Positions 1-7,731 of a stretch of 64,000 nucleotides of DNA are shown in pieces (positions within the stretch are counted from its first letter, which is position 1; each line of letters starts with the position of its first letter). Both the position numbers and the translations under genes were made by a program. Source of the DNA: Ketobacter sp. (GTDB taxonomy: Bacteria; Pseudomonadota; Gammaproteobacteria; Pseudomonadales; Ketobacteraceae); the NCBI RefSeq assembly GCF_003671495.1, contig NZ_RCHN01000009.1, positions 62,001 through 126,000 on the forward strand, read 5' to 3'. The notes under the pieces are model-generated. The model was not told where the DNA came from, did not search any database, and saw only the letters and a program-made list of their open reading frames with translations.

Positions 1-317
1 GGCAGCCGGTTGCCCTGGGGCGGCGTCTGCTGTTGCTGGATGAGCCGACTTCGGCATTGGATCTGGCGCACCAGTTGGATTTGATGCGCCTGATACGGGA
101 CGTTTGCGGTAAAGCCGTGACCGTGCTGGTAATCGTGCATGACCTGAATCTGGCAGCCCGTTTTGCCGACCGCATTATGATGCTGCACAACGGTCAGCCG
201 GTGGCGGTGGGCAGCCCGGATGAGGTCATGCGCCCGGATTTGATTGAGTGTGTTTTTAATGTGAAGGCGCAGGTGATTGAGCATCCGTTGTATGGGTGTC
301 CGTTGGTGGTGAGCTAG
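1..317 (+). CDS. ABC transporter ATP-binding protein, C-terminal fragment (iron/haem/B12 uptake type)
   Basis: Only about the last 105 codons are in the window; the frame is open to the left edge, reading from base 3. It carries Walker B and the D-loop (LLLLDEPTSALD, about bases 27-62) and the switch histidine in VIVHDLN near base 138. The remaining tail, ending HPLYGCPLVVS, resembles the FecE/FhuC/BtuD branch of importer ATPases, which drive uptake of iron-siderophores, haem or cobalamin through an inner-membrane permease. The permease and binding-protein genes would lie to the left. The TonB-energising operon 1 kb downstream fits such a role, but the substrate cannot be read from this fragment. 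Confidence 0.88.
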   Translation, partial: QPVALGRRLLLLDEPTSALDLAHQLDLMRLIRDVCGKAVTVLVIVHDLNLAARFADRIMMLHNGQPVAVGSPDEVMRPDLIECVFNVKAQVIEHPLYGCPLVVS

Positions 318-391
318 GATTCCATTGTTAGACCCGACCCTCACTGTGTATGCTTAAGCCCGGACAGACATAATAAAAAAAGAGGGACTCC

Positions 392-1159
392 ATGCCTACC
401 CAATCCAGCACTTTGCCTTCTGCACTCATCGTGTTCGGTGGCACCGGTTTTGTGGGCACGGCGGTGTTGGCGCAGGCCCTGTCGCGGGACCCGCACTGCC
501 ACCTTTTTGTGGTGAGCCGAACCGGAGTGGCACCGGCCTGGGTGCAATCCAATCCCACCTACCAAACCCCGCGTCTTCACTTTTTGCAGGGCGATCTGCT
601 GGCACCGCACACGGTCCTGGAGGCGTTGCAGCCGGTGTCACAACACTATCGGATTCGTGCCTGTATCTCCTGCGTGGGTGCCATCACACCCTGGTCCAAT
701 CAGAACATGGTGCGCACCTGTGGTGATGCCAACATCCATGCCTACACCATCAGCAAGTCCATCGGCGCGGAAAAGTTCGTGGTGATGACCCGGGATCGCT
801 CCAATATGGACGATTGGTGGTATCCGTTTCCGCGCCTGATTCCCGGTTACTACGAAGGGAAAAGCAGAATCGAAAGCTGCATTCAGGGGGATGCGGACAA
901 TCTGGGTAACGCTGTCTGCCTGCGGGCGGGGTTTGTGTCCGGTACCCGCAGGACGGTGCCCGGTTTACCCACCTGGCTGAAGATTTCTCTGCCGCTGCAA
1001 CCCATGTATAAAGTGTTGCAGCAGGTCTGCCCGGTGATTGATGTGGAGGTGTTGGCCGCCGCTGCGGTGCGCTTTGCCTTGTCACCACACAAAGCGCCGC
1101 GGGTGCTGGTGACCAATGACGAGATTCCCACTTATTTTGACAGTGCGACACCGGCCTGA
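392..1159 (+). CDS. NAD(P)-binding Rossmann protein, atypical SDR family
   Basis: A 255-residue protein. Near its N-terminus is the glycine-rich nucleotide-binding motif GGTGFVG (about residues 16-22), followed by a beta-alpha-beta pattern ending in VVSRTG. The general build is that of NAD(P)-dependent epimerase/dehydratase-like atypical short-chain dehydrogenases, and the C-terminal half resembles the NDUFA9/Coq11-like branch. The usual catalytic YxxxK is not obvious, so it may bind cofactor in a structural or regulatory role. GAGGGA lies 5-10 bases before the ATG, which supports this start. It stands alone between the ABC fragment and the exb operon. Family is fairly sure; function is not known. 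Confidence 0.8.
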   Translation: MPTQSSTLPSALIVFGGTGFVGTAVLAQALSRDPHCHLFVVSRTGVAPAWVQSNPTYQTPRLHFLQGDLLAPHTVLEALQPVSQHYRIRACISCVGAITPWSNQNMVRTCGDANIHAYTISKSIGAEKFVVMTRDRSNMDDWWYPFPRLIPGYYEGKSRIESCIQGDADNLGNAVCLRAGFVSGTRRTVPGLPTWLKISLPLQPMYKVLQQVCPVIDVEVLAAAAVRFALSPHKAPRVLVTNDEIPTYFDSATPA

Positions 1160-1279
1160 CACCGGTCATGCAGCGGGGTTAAGGTGGCCTCCTCGACCCT
1201 TTCGATTTCCCTCCCTTGGTGTGTTGTACTATTTTTTGAATGACCGTGTGTTGGAGGGATCAGATTAATGGGAGAAAGT

Positions 1280-2050
1280 ATGAGGTATCTGTCTGCATTA
1301 CTGGTGTGGAGTGTGTGCAGTCTGGTGCTGCCGGCCATGGCAGGCACGCTGGATGAAAGCCTGCAGGTCGCCCGCGAGATCAACGACCAGGGTGCGGCTT
1401 CCCAGAAGACAGTAGACTCGCTGGCGGCCAAAACCCAGAGCCTGCTGGAGGAATACCAGCAGTTGATGCTGGACAGCGACTTCTACGCAACCCGCAAGCA
1501 GCAACTGTTACTGGCGTTGGAGCAGCAGCAGGGCAGGCAACAGCAATTGCAACAAACGCTGGATCAAATTCAGGTGACGGAAAAGCGACTCGCCCCCCTG
1601 CTGTTGAGCATGGTGCAGGCCCTGGAGCAGTTCGTGGTGGCGGATCTTCCGTTTCACCACCCGGAACGGATTGATGCGGTATTGGTGTTGCGGGAACGCA
1701 TTCTCGATCCCGGTCTGTCATTGGCGGATCGTTTCCAGCTGTTGATGGAAGCCTTCCAGGTCGAACTGGATTACAGCTATAACCTGGAAGCCTATCGCAC
1801 GCAGATTCAGTGGCAGGGGGAGACCCGCAGTGTGGAGTGCCTGCGGGTGGGGCGCCTGGCGCTTTACTTTGTGACCCCCGACGGTTCCGAGGCGGGGTTC
1901 TGGCATTCGCAGCAACAACAATGGCAGCCATTGCCACAAGAGATTGCACGCTCTGCCATGGCGGGCATCCTGGACGGCATTAAAGTGGCACAAGGGCGGG
2001 TGGCACCCGAGTTGTTGCCGCTGCCTTTGGTGACGGAGTGGCATCCATGA
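1280..2050 (+). CDS. DUF3450 periplasmic coiled-coil protein of a TonB-energising operon
   Basis: A 256-residue exported protein: signal peptide ending near PAMAG, then a long Gln/Leu/Glu-rich coiled coil (about residues 25-125) and a C-terminal globular part. This matches DUF3450 proteins, which head operons encoding two ExbB-type proteins, ExbD, TonB and a TPR protein in marine gammaproteobacteria. Two ATGs lie 12 bases apart (1268 and 1280). GGAG at 1271-1274 is placed correctly only for the second, so 1280 is chosen. The stop overlaps the next start in an ATGA arrangement, implying coupled translation. The role is inferred as a periplasmic accessory of the ExbB/TonB motor. Confidence 0.88.
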   Translation: MRYLSALLVWSVCSLVLPAMAGTLDESLQVAREINDQGAASQKTVDSLAAKTQSLLEEYQQLMLDSDFYATRKQQLLLALEQQQGRQQQLQQTLDQIQVTEKRLAPLLLSMVQALEQFVVADLPFHHPERIDAVLVLRERILDPGLSLADRFQLLMEAFQVELDYSYNLEAYRTQIQWQGETRSVECLRVGRLALYFVTPDGSEAGFWHSQQQQWQPLPQEIARSAMAGILDGIKVAQGRVAPELLPLPLVTEWHP

Positions 2051-3462
2051 TGGGGCCGTTAAACACCACGTTGCCGGGGCTGGCAATGGGATTATTGCTG
2101 AGCCTGTTGCTGAGTCTTTTGTTGTTAGCGCCGCGGCCTGTGGTGGCGAATACACAATCCGGCCAGCCTTCCTTGCAGCAACTGCTGGATCAGCTGAAGC
2201 AGGAGCGGGCCCAGCAGAGAGCACAGTGGCAGGCCCGCGAGCAGCGTTTCCTGGCGGAGCAGAAAGACCAGCAGCGCAAACTGGAACAGGCCCGCAGCGC
2301 AAAGCTGCAGCAGGAACAATCGCTGCAACCCCTGCAGGCGGAACTGGAGCGGGTGACGGCTGAGGTGCGCGCCCTGGAAGACGCCATCGCCCGGCAGGGG
2401 CAACAGTTGCGCGCGCTGCAGGGCACGTTTTCCCGCATCGCCGGTGAGACCGCCGCCAGTCTGCAACAATCGCCGGTGTCCCTGCAGTTTCCACAGCGGT
2501 CGGCACAATTGCAGCGGCTGGCGGCCCTGGCAGACCTGCCTACGGTGGAGGACCTGGAAGCCCTGTGGCTGATTACCCAGGAGGAAATGACCGCCGCGGG
2601 CAGGGTGGTACAGTTTGACGGCCAGTTTGTGGATGGTGCCGGTCGCGCCCAGACCGCCCCGCTGACCCGGGTGGGGACGTTCACGGTGTTTGCCGCGGAG
2701 GGTTTCCTGCAGTATCTGCCGGAAACGCAGGAATTGCTGCGCCCGGCCATGCAGCCGCCGGCGCGTTACCTGCGCACTGTGGAGGCCGCATCCCCTTCGG
2801 GCGCCCCCGGTATGGCCATCAGAACCTGGGTGGTGGACCCCACCCGCGGTGCCCTGATCCGCCAGTTGGGACACAGCCCGGCGCTGGCGGAGCGCGTCGC
2901 CCAGGCGGGCTGGATCGGTGTCATCATATTGGCCCTGGGGGGCGTGGGGGCCTTGCTCGCGCTGTGGCGCATCGGCTATCTGCTGTGGGTCACCGCCCGG
3001 GTCAACGCTCAGTTGAAACAACTGCACACGCCTTCCGCAGGCAATCCCCTGGGGCGGGTGTTGTTGCAGGCCGGACGCGTGCGCACCGCGAACCAGGAGA
3101 ACTATCAGTTCAAACTGGACGAGATGGTGTTGGCGGAACTGCCGGCGCTGGAACGGGGCCAGAATTTTATCAAACTGCTGGCCGCCGTGGCGCCCCTGCT
3201 GGGATTGCTGGGTACGGTCACCGGCATGATCCTCACCTTTCAATCCATTAGCCTGTTTGGAAACGGCGACCCCAAACTGATGGCCGGCGGCATATCCCAG
3301 GCCCTGATGACCACCGTGCTGGGTTTGGTGGTGGCCATCCCGCTGCTGTTTTCCCACAGTTTTGTGGTGTCCCTGTCCCGCAACCTGGTGCAGCGGCTGG
3401 ATGAGCAGTCGGCCGGATTGCTGGCGGCGCGCCTGGAGCGCACTGAGGCTCCCCATGAGTGA
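2047..3462 (+). CDS. exbB: MotA/TolQ/ExbB proton-channel protein with long N-terminal extension (TtpC-like)
   Basis: 471 residues. A signal-like hydrophobic segment is followed by a periplasmic coiled coil (about residues 35-145), a small domain, then the ExbB core. The core has a transmembrane helix near residue 295 (WIGVIILALGGVGALLALW) and the pair of helices around LLGLLGTVTGM and TTVLGLVVAIPLL, the proton-channel signature of the MotA/TolQ/ExbB family. The long periplasmic extension distinguishes it from classical 240-residue ExbB and matches TtpC of Vibrio TonB2 systems. A GTG at 2038 is also in frame, but ATG 2047 has GGAG eight bases upstream and an ATGA overlap with the previous gene. 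It ends 8 bases inside the second exbB. Confidence 0.92.
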   Translation: MMGPLNTTLPGLAMGLLLSLLLSLLLLAPRPVVANTQSGQPSLQQLLDQLKQERAQQRAQWQAREQRFLAEQKDQQRKLEQARSAKLQQEQSLQPLQAELERVTAEVRALEDAIARQGQQLRALQGTFSRIAGETAASLQQSPVSLQFPQRSAQLQRLAALADLPTVEDLEALWLITQEEMTAAGRVVQFDGQFVDGAGRAQTAPLTRVGTFTVFAAEGFLQYLPETQELLRPAMQPPARYLRTVEAASPSGAPGMAIRTWVVDPTRGALIRQLGHSPALAERVAQAGWIGVIILALGGVGALLALWRIGYLLWVTARVNAQLKQLHTPSAGNPLGRVLLQAGRVRTANQENYQFKLDEMVLAELPALERGQNFIKLLAAVAPLLGLLGTVTGMILTFQSISLFGNGDPKLMAGGISQALMTTVLGLVVAIPLLFSHSFVVSLSRNLVQRLDEQSAGLLAARLERTEAPHE

Positions 3463-4045
3463 ATTGTGGCGGGCGCTCACCGACTTTGCCCATCAGGGTG
3501 GTCCTGTGATCTGGCTATTGCTGCTGGTGTCGGTGTTGATGTGGACTCTGATCGGTGAACGGCTCCTGTATTTGTTGTGGGTGTCGCGCCGCCAGAGCGC
3601 GATGCTGAGGCAGCAATGGTTGCAGCGCGTGGATCGGCAATCCTGGTTTGCCCACCGGGTGCGGGAGGGGTTGATTGTGGAAATGGCCATTCGCCTGAAT
3701 CAGTGTTTAGGGTTGCTGCGCACCCTGGTGCTGCTGTGTCCGCTGTTGGGCTTGCTGGGAACCGTAACCGGGATGGTGGCGGTGTTTGATGTGATCGCCT
3801 GGGAAGGCACCAGCGATGCCCAGGGTATGGCACGGGGTGTGTACCGCGCCACCTTGCCCACCATGGCAGGATTGGTGATCTCCATCAGTGGTCTGTACAT
3901 GCTGGCCCAACTGCAGCGCTGGACCCGGCAGGGGCTGCAACGCTTTGCCGACAGCCTGACGCTCTCCGGCAGTGCTGGCTCTGGCAATGCAGTGCCCGGC
4001 AATTCAGTCTTCGGTCACGGGGGAGCAGGCCATGGCAACCCGTAG
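3455..4045 (+). CDS. exbB2: ExbB-type proton-channel protein, short paralogue
   Basis: 196 residues with three predicted membrane helices (about 20-40, 90-115 and 130-155). The MotA/TolQ/ExbB signature LLGLLGTVTGM is nearly identical to that of the preceding gene. It should form the inner-membrane proton channel with ExbD and energise TonB. The ATG at 3455 overlaps the end of the preceding gene by 8 bases; frame further upstream is open but lies inside that gene. The C-terminal 26 residues (GSAGS GNAVP GNSVF GHGGA GHGNP) are low-complexity and are coded by five degenerate 15-base repeats, which also overlap the start of exbD by 14 bases. Confidence 0.93.
   Translation: MSELWRALTDFAHQGGPVIWLLLLVSVLMWTLIGERLLYLLWVSRRQSAMLRQQWLQRVDRQSWFAHRVREGLIVEMAIRLNQCLGLLRTLVLLCPLLGLLGTVTGMVAVFDVIAWEGTSDAQGMARGVYRATLPTMAGLVISISGLYMLAQLQRWTRQGLQRFADSLTLSGSAGSGNAVPGNSVFGHGGAGHGNP
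3968..4042 (+). repeat. Five in-frame degenerate 15-base repeats at the exbB2 3' end
   Basis: Units start at 3968, 3983, 3998, 4013 and 4028. Each begins GGC or GGT and codes a Gly-led pentapeptide. The closest pair is ggcaatgcagtgccc and ggcaattcagtcttc. The array ends just before the exbB2 stop, and its last unit contains the exbD start codon. The pattern is seen directly; its origin by slippage or duplication is inferred. Confidence 0.6.
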
Positions 4046-4442
4046 ACATCGTGCGCCGGAGCAGGACACTGAGCTGGACTTGACGCCCATGCTGGATGTG
4101 GTGTTCATCATGCTGATCTTTTTCATTGTCACCACCTCGTTCGTGAAGGAATCCGGCATTGCCGTGAACACGCCTCAGGCGGACACCGCCCAGCGGCAGG
4201 AGAGCGCCAACATTCTCATCGCCATTCATGAATCCGGAGATATCTGGATCGATGGCCGGCCCATTGATGTGCGGGCGTTAAAAGCCAAGGTGGCGCGCAT
4301 GCATGCAGAGAGTCCCCAGGGTACGGTGGTGGTGCAGTCCGATGAGCGGGCCGACACCGGCATCCTGGTCAAAGTAATGGACCAGATCCGGTTGGCGGGC
4401 ATCGACCAAATTGCCATTGCGGCCAGGCCGGGTACACCGTGA
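4032..4442 (+). CDS. exbD: ExbD biopolymer transport protein
   Basis: 136 residues: a short basic cytoplasmic N-terminus, one membrane helix (LDVVFIMLIFFIVTTSF, about residues 20-36) and a periplasmic domain. The helix starts with the conserved DLTPMLD motif, whose second aspartate is the proton-carrying residue in ExbD/TolR. It pairs with the two ExbB proteins. The start lies inside the end of exbB2 (14-base overlap), and the stop overlaps the next gene as GTGA, so the six genes are probably translationally coupled. Confidence 0.95.
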   Translation: MATRRHRAPEQDTELDLTPMLDVVFIMLIFFIVTTSFVKESGIAVNTPQADTAQRQESANILIAIHESGDIWIDGRPIDVRALKAKVARMHAESPQGTVVVQSDERADTGILVKVMDQIRLAGIDQIAIAARPGTP

Positions 4443-5131
4443 TTCCCCGTTTGTTGGCGGGCGCGCTGCTGGGTGTGGTGGTGTCGATGTTGTTGTTCGG
4501 CTTTATGCTGCAGCTGGTCCGTTCCGATCAGGTCGAGGTGTTGCTGGCGGAAGCCGTTACCGAACTGCGCATAGTGGACTTGCCGGCCGAGCCGCCCCCG
4601 GACACCGCAGTGGAAACCTCCACGGCTACAGAACCTCAGTCTGCACCGCCACAGGCCAGTGACCTGATCCCGGTGTTGGCGGCGCCCCTGCAGGCGCAGG
4701 CGGCGCCACTCCCGCTGCCCGCGGTGGCGGTTCCGTCGCTGCGGGATTTTGCCCCCACCATCGCCGCGCCGCACAGTGGCTGGTCAGCGCCCCTGTCGGG
4801 GGATGGCTTGCAGGAAGGCGAAAAGGGGCGGGGCTACATCGAAGTGGTGCCTCTGGCGACCCGTCGCCCCAATATTCCGGAGCGGGCCTGGCAGCATAAA
4901 ATTGATGGCTGGGTACGGGTGGCCTTTCGCTTGACCCGGGAAGGTCGCACCGCCGATGTCAGAGTGCTGGACGCGCATCCCGGTGGGGTTTTTGAAGAAA
5001 ACGTGGTGCGTGCGGTGGAGGACTGGCTGTACGACATGCGCGATCTGGACCACGCCGGCGAACTGATCCTGACCCAGAAAATCCAGTTGTTCTGGCGCGA
5101 TTACCCGGACAACAGTCCGTATTTGGACTGA
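4439..5131 (+). CDS. tonB: TonB-family energy transducer
   Basis: 230 residues: one N-terminal membrane anchor (about residues 4-28), a Pro/Ala-rich periplasmic spacer (about 45-130) and a C-terminal TonB domain (about 140-225, beginning YIEVVPLATRRPNIPERA). The conserved YP of classic TonB is here RPNIP, as in many TonB2-type proteins. It carries proton-motive energy from ExbB/ExbD to outer-membrane TonB-dependent receptors; none of those is in the window. The GTG start overlaps the exbD stop (GTGA). A 15-base repeat array begins in its last codons and continues past the stop. Confidence 0.92.
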   Translation: MIPRLLAGALLGVVVSMLLFGFMLQLVRSDQVEVLLAEAVTELRIVDLPAEPPPDTAVETSTATEPQSAPPQASDLIPVLAAPLQAQAAPLPLPAVAVPSLRDFAPTIAAPHSGWSAPLSGDGLQEGEKGRGYIEVVPLATRRPNIPERAWQHKIDGWVRVAFRLTREGRTADVRVLDAHPGGVFEENVVRAVEDWLYDMRDLDHAGELILTQKIQLFWRDYPDNSPYLD

Positions 5132-5172
5132 CCCAGTTTGGAACGAACTCGTTTGGAATGAGCCAGTTTGAT
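5113..5172 (+). repeat. Four degenerate 15-base repeats spanning the tonB stop and TPR-gene leader
   Basis: Units start at 5113, 5128, 5143 and 5158: cagtccgtatttgga, ctgacccagtttgga, acgaactcgtttgga and atgagccagtttgat. All four share a GTTTGGA-like end (gtatttgga in the first). The unit length of 15 holds although the array crosses the tonB stop codon (TGA, 5129-5131) into untranslated DNA. Directly visible. Confidence 0.7.
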
Positions 5173-5190
5173 ATCGAGGGGCAAAACGTT

Positions 5191-6465
5191 GTGAAAAAGG
5201 GGCTCGCCCGGTTAATCAGAATGCCGCGTCTCATGGCATCGACATGGCCCATCGCCGTGCTCGGTCTGATGTGCGCGTTCCCCTGTGCTGCAGAGCAGTA
5301 TCGCAGCAAGCTGCTGCTGAATCCGCAGACCTCCTTAACCGAATCCGCCCGCCTCAGCATCAGCGAACTGGAGGCGGGTTTCAAATCCCTTTCCAGCGCT
5401 TACGCCAAGGCCAGCGTGGGTTCCCAGTTGGCCCGCCATTTTGTCCAGCAGGGGGATTACGAAAAGGCGATCGAATATTACCAGTCCGCATTGCAGGCGG
5501 ATGCCCTGGCGCCGTTGGTGGCACTGGAGCTGCGGCGGGAACTGGCGGAGATATACCTGTTGGACGGGCAGCCCCGGCAGGCTCGCCTGGTGCTGCAAGT
5601 CCGGGGGCCAGTGAACACCCTGACCGATGCCAGCCTGGTTTTGACCCAGGCTCGGATTCAGTTTGCGCTGGGGGAGTATCTGCCGGTGGCGGACACTCTG
5701 GAGTACTTCATGCAGATTGCGCCTCTGGTGCAAGCCGCCACGGTGCCGCTGTACCAGCAGGTGGTGGCGCTGGCTTACGGTATCCAGGATTTTGCGCTCT
5801 GCAGCAGAGCCTTGAAGCTGCTGCTGGAGCACGATCCAGCCAATCCGGAGTACTGGTCGCAGATGGTGTCGCTGCAGTTGAAGCAACAGGACACCGCAGC
5901 CGCCCTGCAATACCTGATGTTGGCACGGCGGCAGGGGCTGTTGCGGGATGAGGCCAATGGCCTGTTGCTGAGCAGTCTGTATGTGTTGCAGGGCAATCCC
6001 TTCGCCGGTGCCCAACTGCTGCAACAGGAGATGGAGCAGGGTATCGTTGCCGCCAGCGGGGAGCATTACAAGCGCCTGTTCGAGTACTGGTGGCAGGCGC
6101 GGGAGCAGGGGCCTGCCCTGTCCGCACTGGCGCAGGCGGCACAACGCACCGGGGAGGCGCCCCTGTACCTGTTTTGGGCGCAAACCCTGATGCAGCAGTC
6201 CCGCTGGCCGGAGATGCAACAGGCGTTACTGCAACTGTGTCAGAAACCGGTGGCCGCGGAATACCTGTCCAGGGCCAACCTGTTGTTGGGCATCAGCCGC
6301 TATGAGCTGGACCAGCCTGAGTTGGCCTTCCAGGCCTTCGCCAGTGCCACCTTGACCGGTGGTGCCAACACTCAGGCCGGCCACTGGTTGCGTAAACTGG
6401 AAGCAGAAGGCGTCAACGGCAGCCTGCCTGCGCGCCCCAGCGGGCCTTGCCAACCCCGCTCTTGA
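5191..6465 (+). CDS. Periplasmic TPR protein closing the exb/tonB operon
   Basis: About 424 residues. A basic stretch and hydrophobic segment ending FPCAA form a signal peptide, followed by tetratricopeptide-like helical repeats (for example FVQQGDYEKAIEYYQSAL). It corresponds to the TPR protein (TtpB-like) that ends DUF3450-ExbB-ExbB-ExbD-TonB operons and is thought to work in the periplasm with the motor. The start is uncertain. An ATG at 5158 lies inside the 15-base repeats, while GTG 5191 has GAGGGG nine bases upstream and gives a normal signal peptide, so 5191 is preferred. The gap from tonB is 59 bases. Confidence 0.88.
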   Translation: MKKGLARLIRMPRLMASTWPIAVLGLMCAFPCAAEQYRSKLLLNPQTSLTESARLSISELEAGFKSLSSAYAKASVGSQLARHFVQQGDYEKAIEYYQSALQADALAPLVALELRRELAEIYLLDGQPRQARLVLQVRGPVNTLTDASLVLTQARIQFALGEYLPVADTLEYFMQIAPLVQAATVPLYQQVVALAYGIQDFALCSRALKLLLEHDPANPEYWSQMVSLQLKQQDTAAALQYLMLARRQGLLRDEANGLLLSSLYVLQGNPFAGAQLLQQEMEQGIVAASGEHYKRLFEYWWQAREQGPALSALAQAAQRTGEAPLYLFWAQTLMQQSRWPEMQQALLQLCQKPVAAEYLSRANLLLGISRYELDQPELAFQAFASATLTGGANTQAGHWLRKLEAEGVNGSLPARPSGPCQPRS

Positions 6466-6585
6466 GGCGGTTCACCCTATTTGAATGGTCAATCCGGCTG
6501 GGCTGGTCTTGGCAGTGAGCGGCCGCTGAGATAGCATCCTTATCCATTGTCTCCATCACGTTAGCCCTTTTCGGACTTGCGCCCT

Positions 6586-7731
6586 ATGTCCATTGCCGCC
6601 GCTGCACCTGCACCTGTTTCCCGCGCCCTGTCGGTGAGCAGCGTTGGCCTGCTGTCGCTGTACCTGGTGATGCCGGCGTTGCTGCTGTGGGTGGGGATGG
6701 ACGCGCTGTTCTGGCAACACCAATGGCGGGATCAGTGGTTGCCGCAGTATCCCGCCGAGCTGCTGATCTGGGCCATCGTCTTCAACTTCCCCCACATTGT
6801 GTCGTCGCTGGTGACCCTGGTGGACCAGGAATACTGGCAGTTCTATCGGTGTAAGCTGGTGTTGGGGCTGGCGGTGATCGTGACCCTGGTACTGGCGGTG
6901 AATGTTATGGTGCCGCTGGTGGCGTCTCGCCATGTGGCGGACCAGGTGTATCTGGCCTTTTTCCTGTTTTATTCCACCTACACCGTGTGGCATGTGCTGT
7001 CGCAGCAATTCGGCATCGGCCTGATGTTGATGCGGGTGACGCCCCGGGCGCTGGCCTTTTACCGTTGGCGGGGTCTGTCCACCCTGGCGGGGGCCTTGAT
7101 GTATGTGAAGGTGTTCGGGGGTATGTATCTGCAGGGGGAGTATCTGTTCGGAATGGAGCTGGAACGCCTGGTGCTGGACGCTGCCCTGATCTCGGTGGTG
7201 CTGGCTACCCTGGCAGGCATTCCATTGTGGCGACAATCCCGGCGCGCACTGGGCACTTGGTACGGCTTGGGTAATCTGGCCATCCTGCCGGTGAGCTATG
7301 TCATGCTGGTGCTGGATTACAATGTGTTTGTGGTGATGATTCCCCGCTTTATCCACGACCTGACGGCGTTCCAGGTCTATGCGGTGCACGATCACAATCG
7401 CAACCGGGAGTGTCATCGCAACCTGGTGTACCGCTGGTTGCGTTTCATCCCGTTGACGCCACTGTTGTTATGCCCGTTGCTGGCCATCCTGCTGGCCAAT
7501 TCCATTGAATGCGGCTCAATGCTGGTGGATACCCTGCTGGGAACCAGCAATCAACTGCCGCAGAAATGTTTTATGGACCCTGCTGCGCCGCTGTCATTTT
7601 CCCGGGATCTGCCGGGCACCCTGTCGCTGTGGCTGCAGGTGTTGTTTATCTGCGGCTTCTTCCACTATTTCATTGAAGGTTTTGTCTGGAAGCGGGAGTC
7701 CATTCACCGTCACAGTGTGGGCTTCAATTAG
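6586..7731 (+). CDS. Polytopic membrane protein with conserved-looking histidines, function unknown
   Basis: About 381 residues with roughly eight hydrophobic helices. Histidines sit in or next to membrane segments: FPH (near 70), VWH (136), FIHD (257), VHDHNR (268-270), FHYFIEG (360) and a C-terminal HRH. Such spacing recalls metal-binding membrane oxidases or desaturases, but I do not recognise a named family. ATG 6586 is preferred over the TTG at 6577. It is monocistronic and its end overlaps the convergent acyltransferase gene by 4 bases. The protein-coding call is firm; a metal-enzyme role is only a guess from motif spacing. Confidence 0.8.
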   Translation: MSIAAAAPAPVSRALSVSSVGLLSLYLVMPALLLWVGMDALFWQHQWRDQWLPQYPAELLIWAIVFNFPHIVSSLVTLVDQEYWQFYRCKLVLGLAVIVTLVLAVNVMVPLVASRHVADQVYLAFFLFYSTYTVWHVLSQQFGIGLMLMRVTPRALAFYRWRGLSTLAGALMYVKVFGGMYLQGEYLFGMELERLVLDAALISVVLATLAGIPLWRQSRRALGTWYGLGNLAILPVSYVMLVLDYNVFVVMIPRFIHDLTAFQVYAVHDHNRNRECHRNLVYRWLRFIPLTPLLLCPLLAILLANSIECGSMLVDTLLGTSNQLPQKCFMDPAAPLSFSRDLPGTLSLWLQVLFICGFFHYFIEGFVWKRESIHRHSVGFN

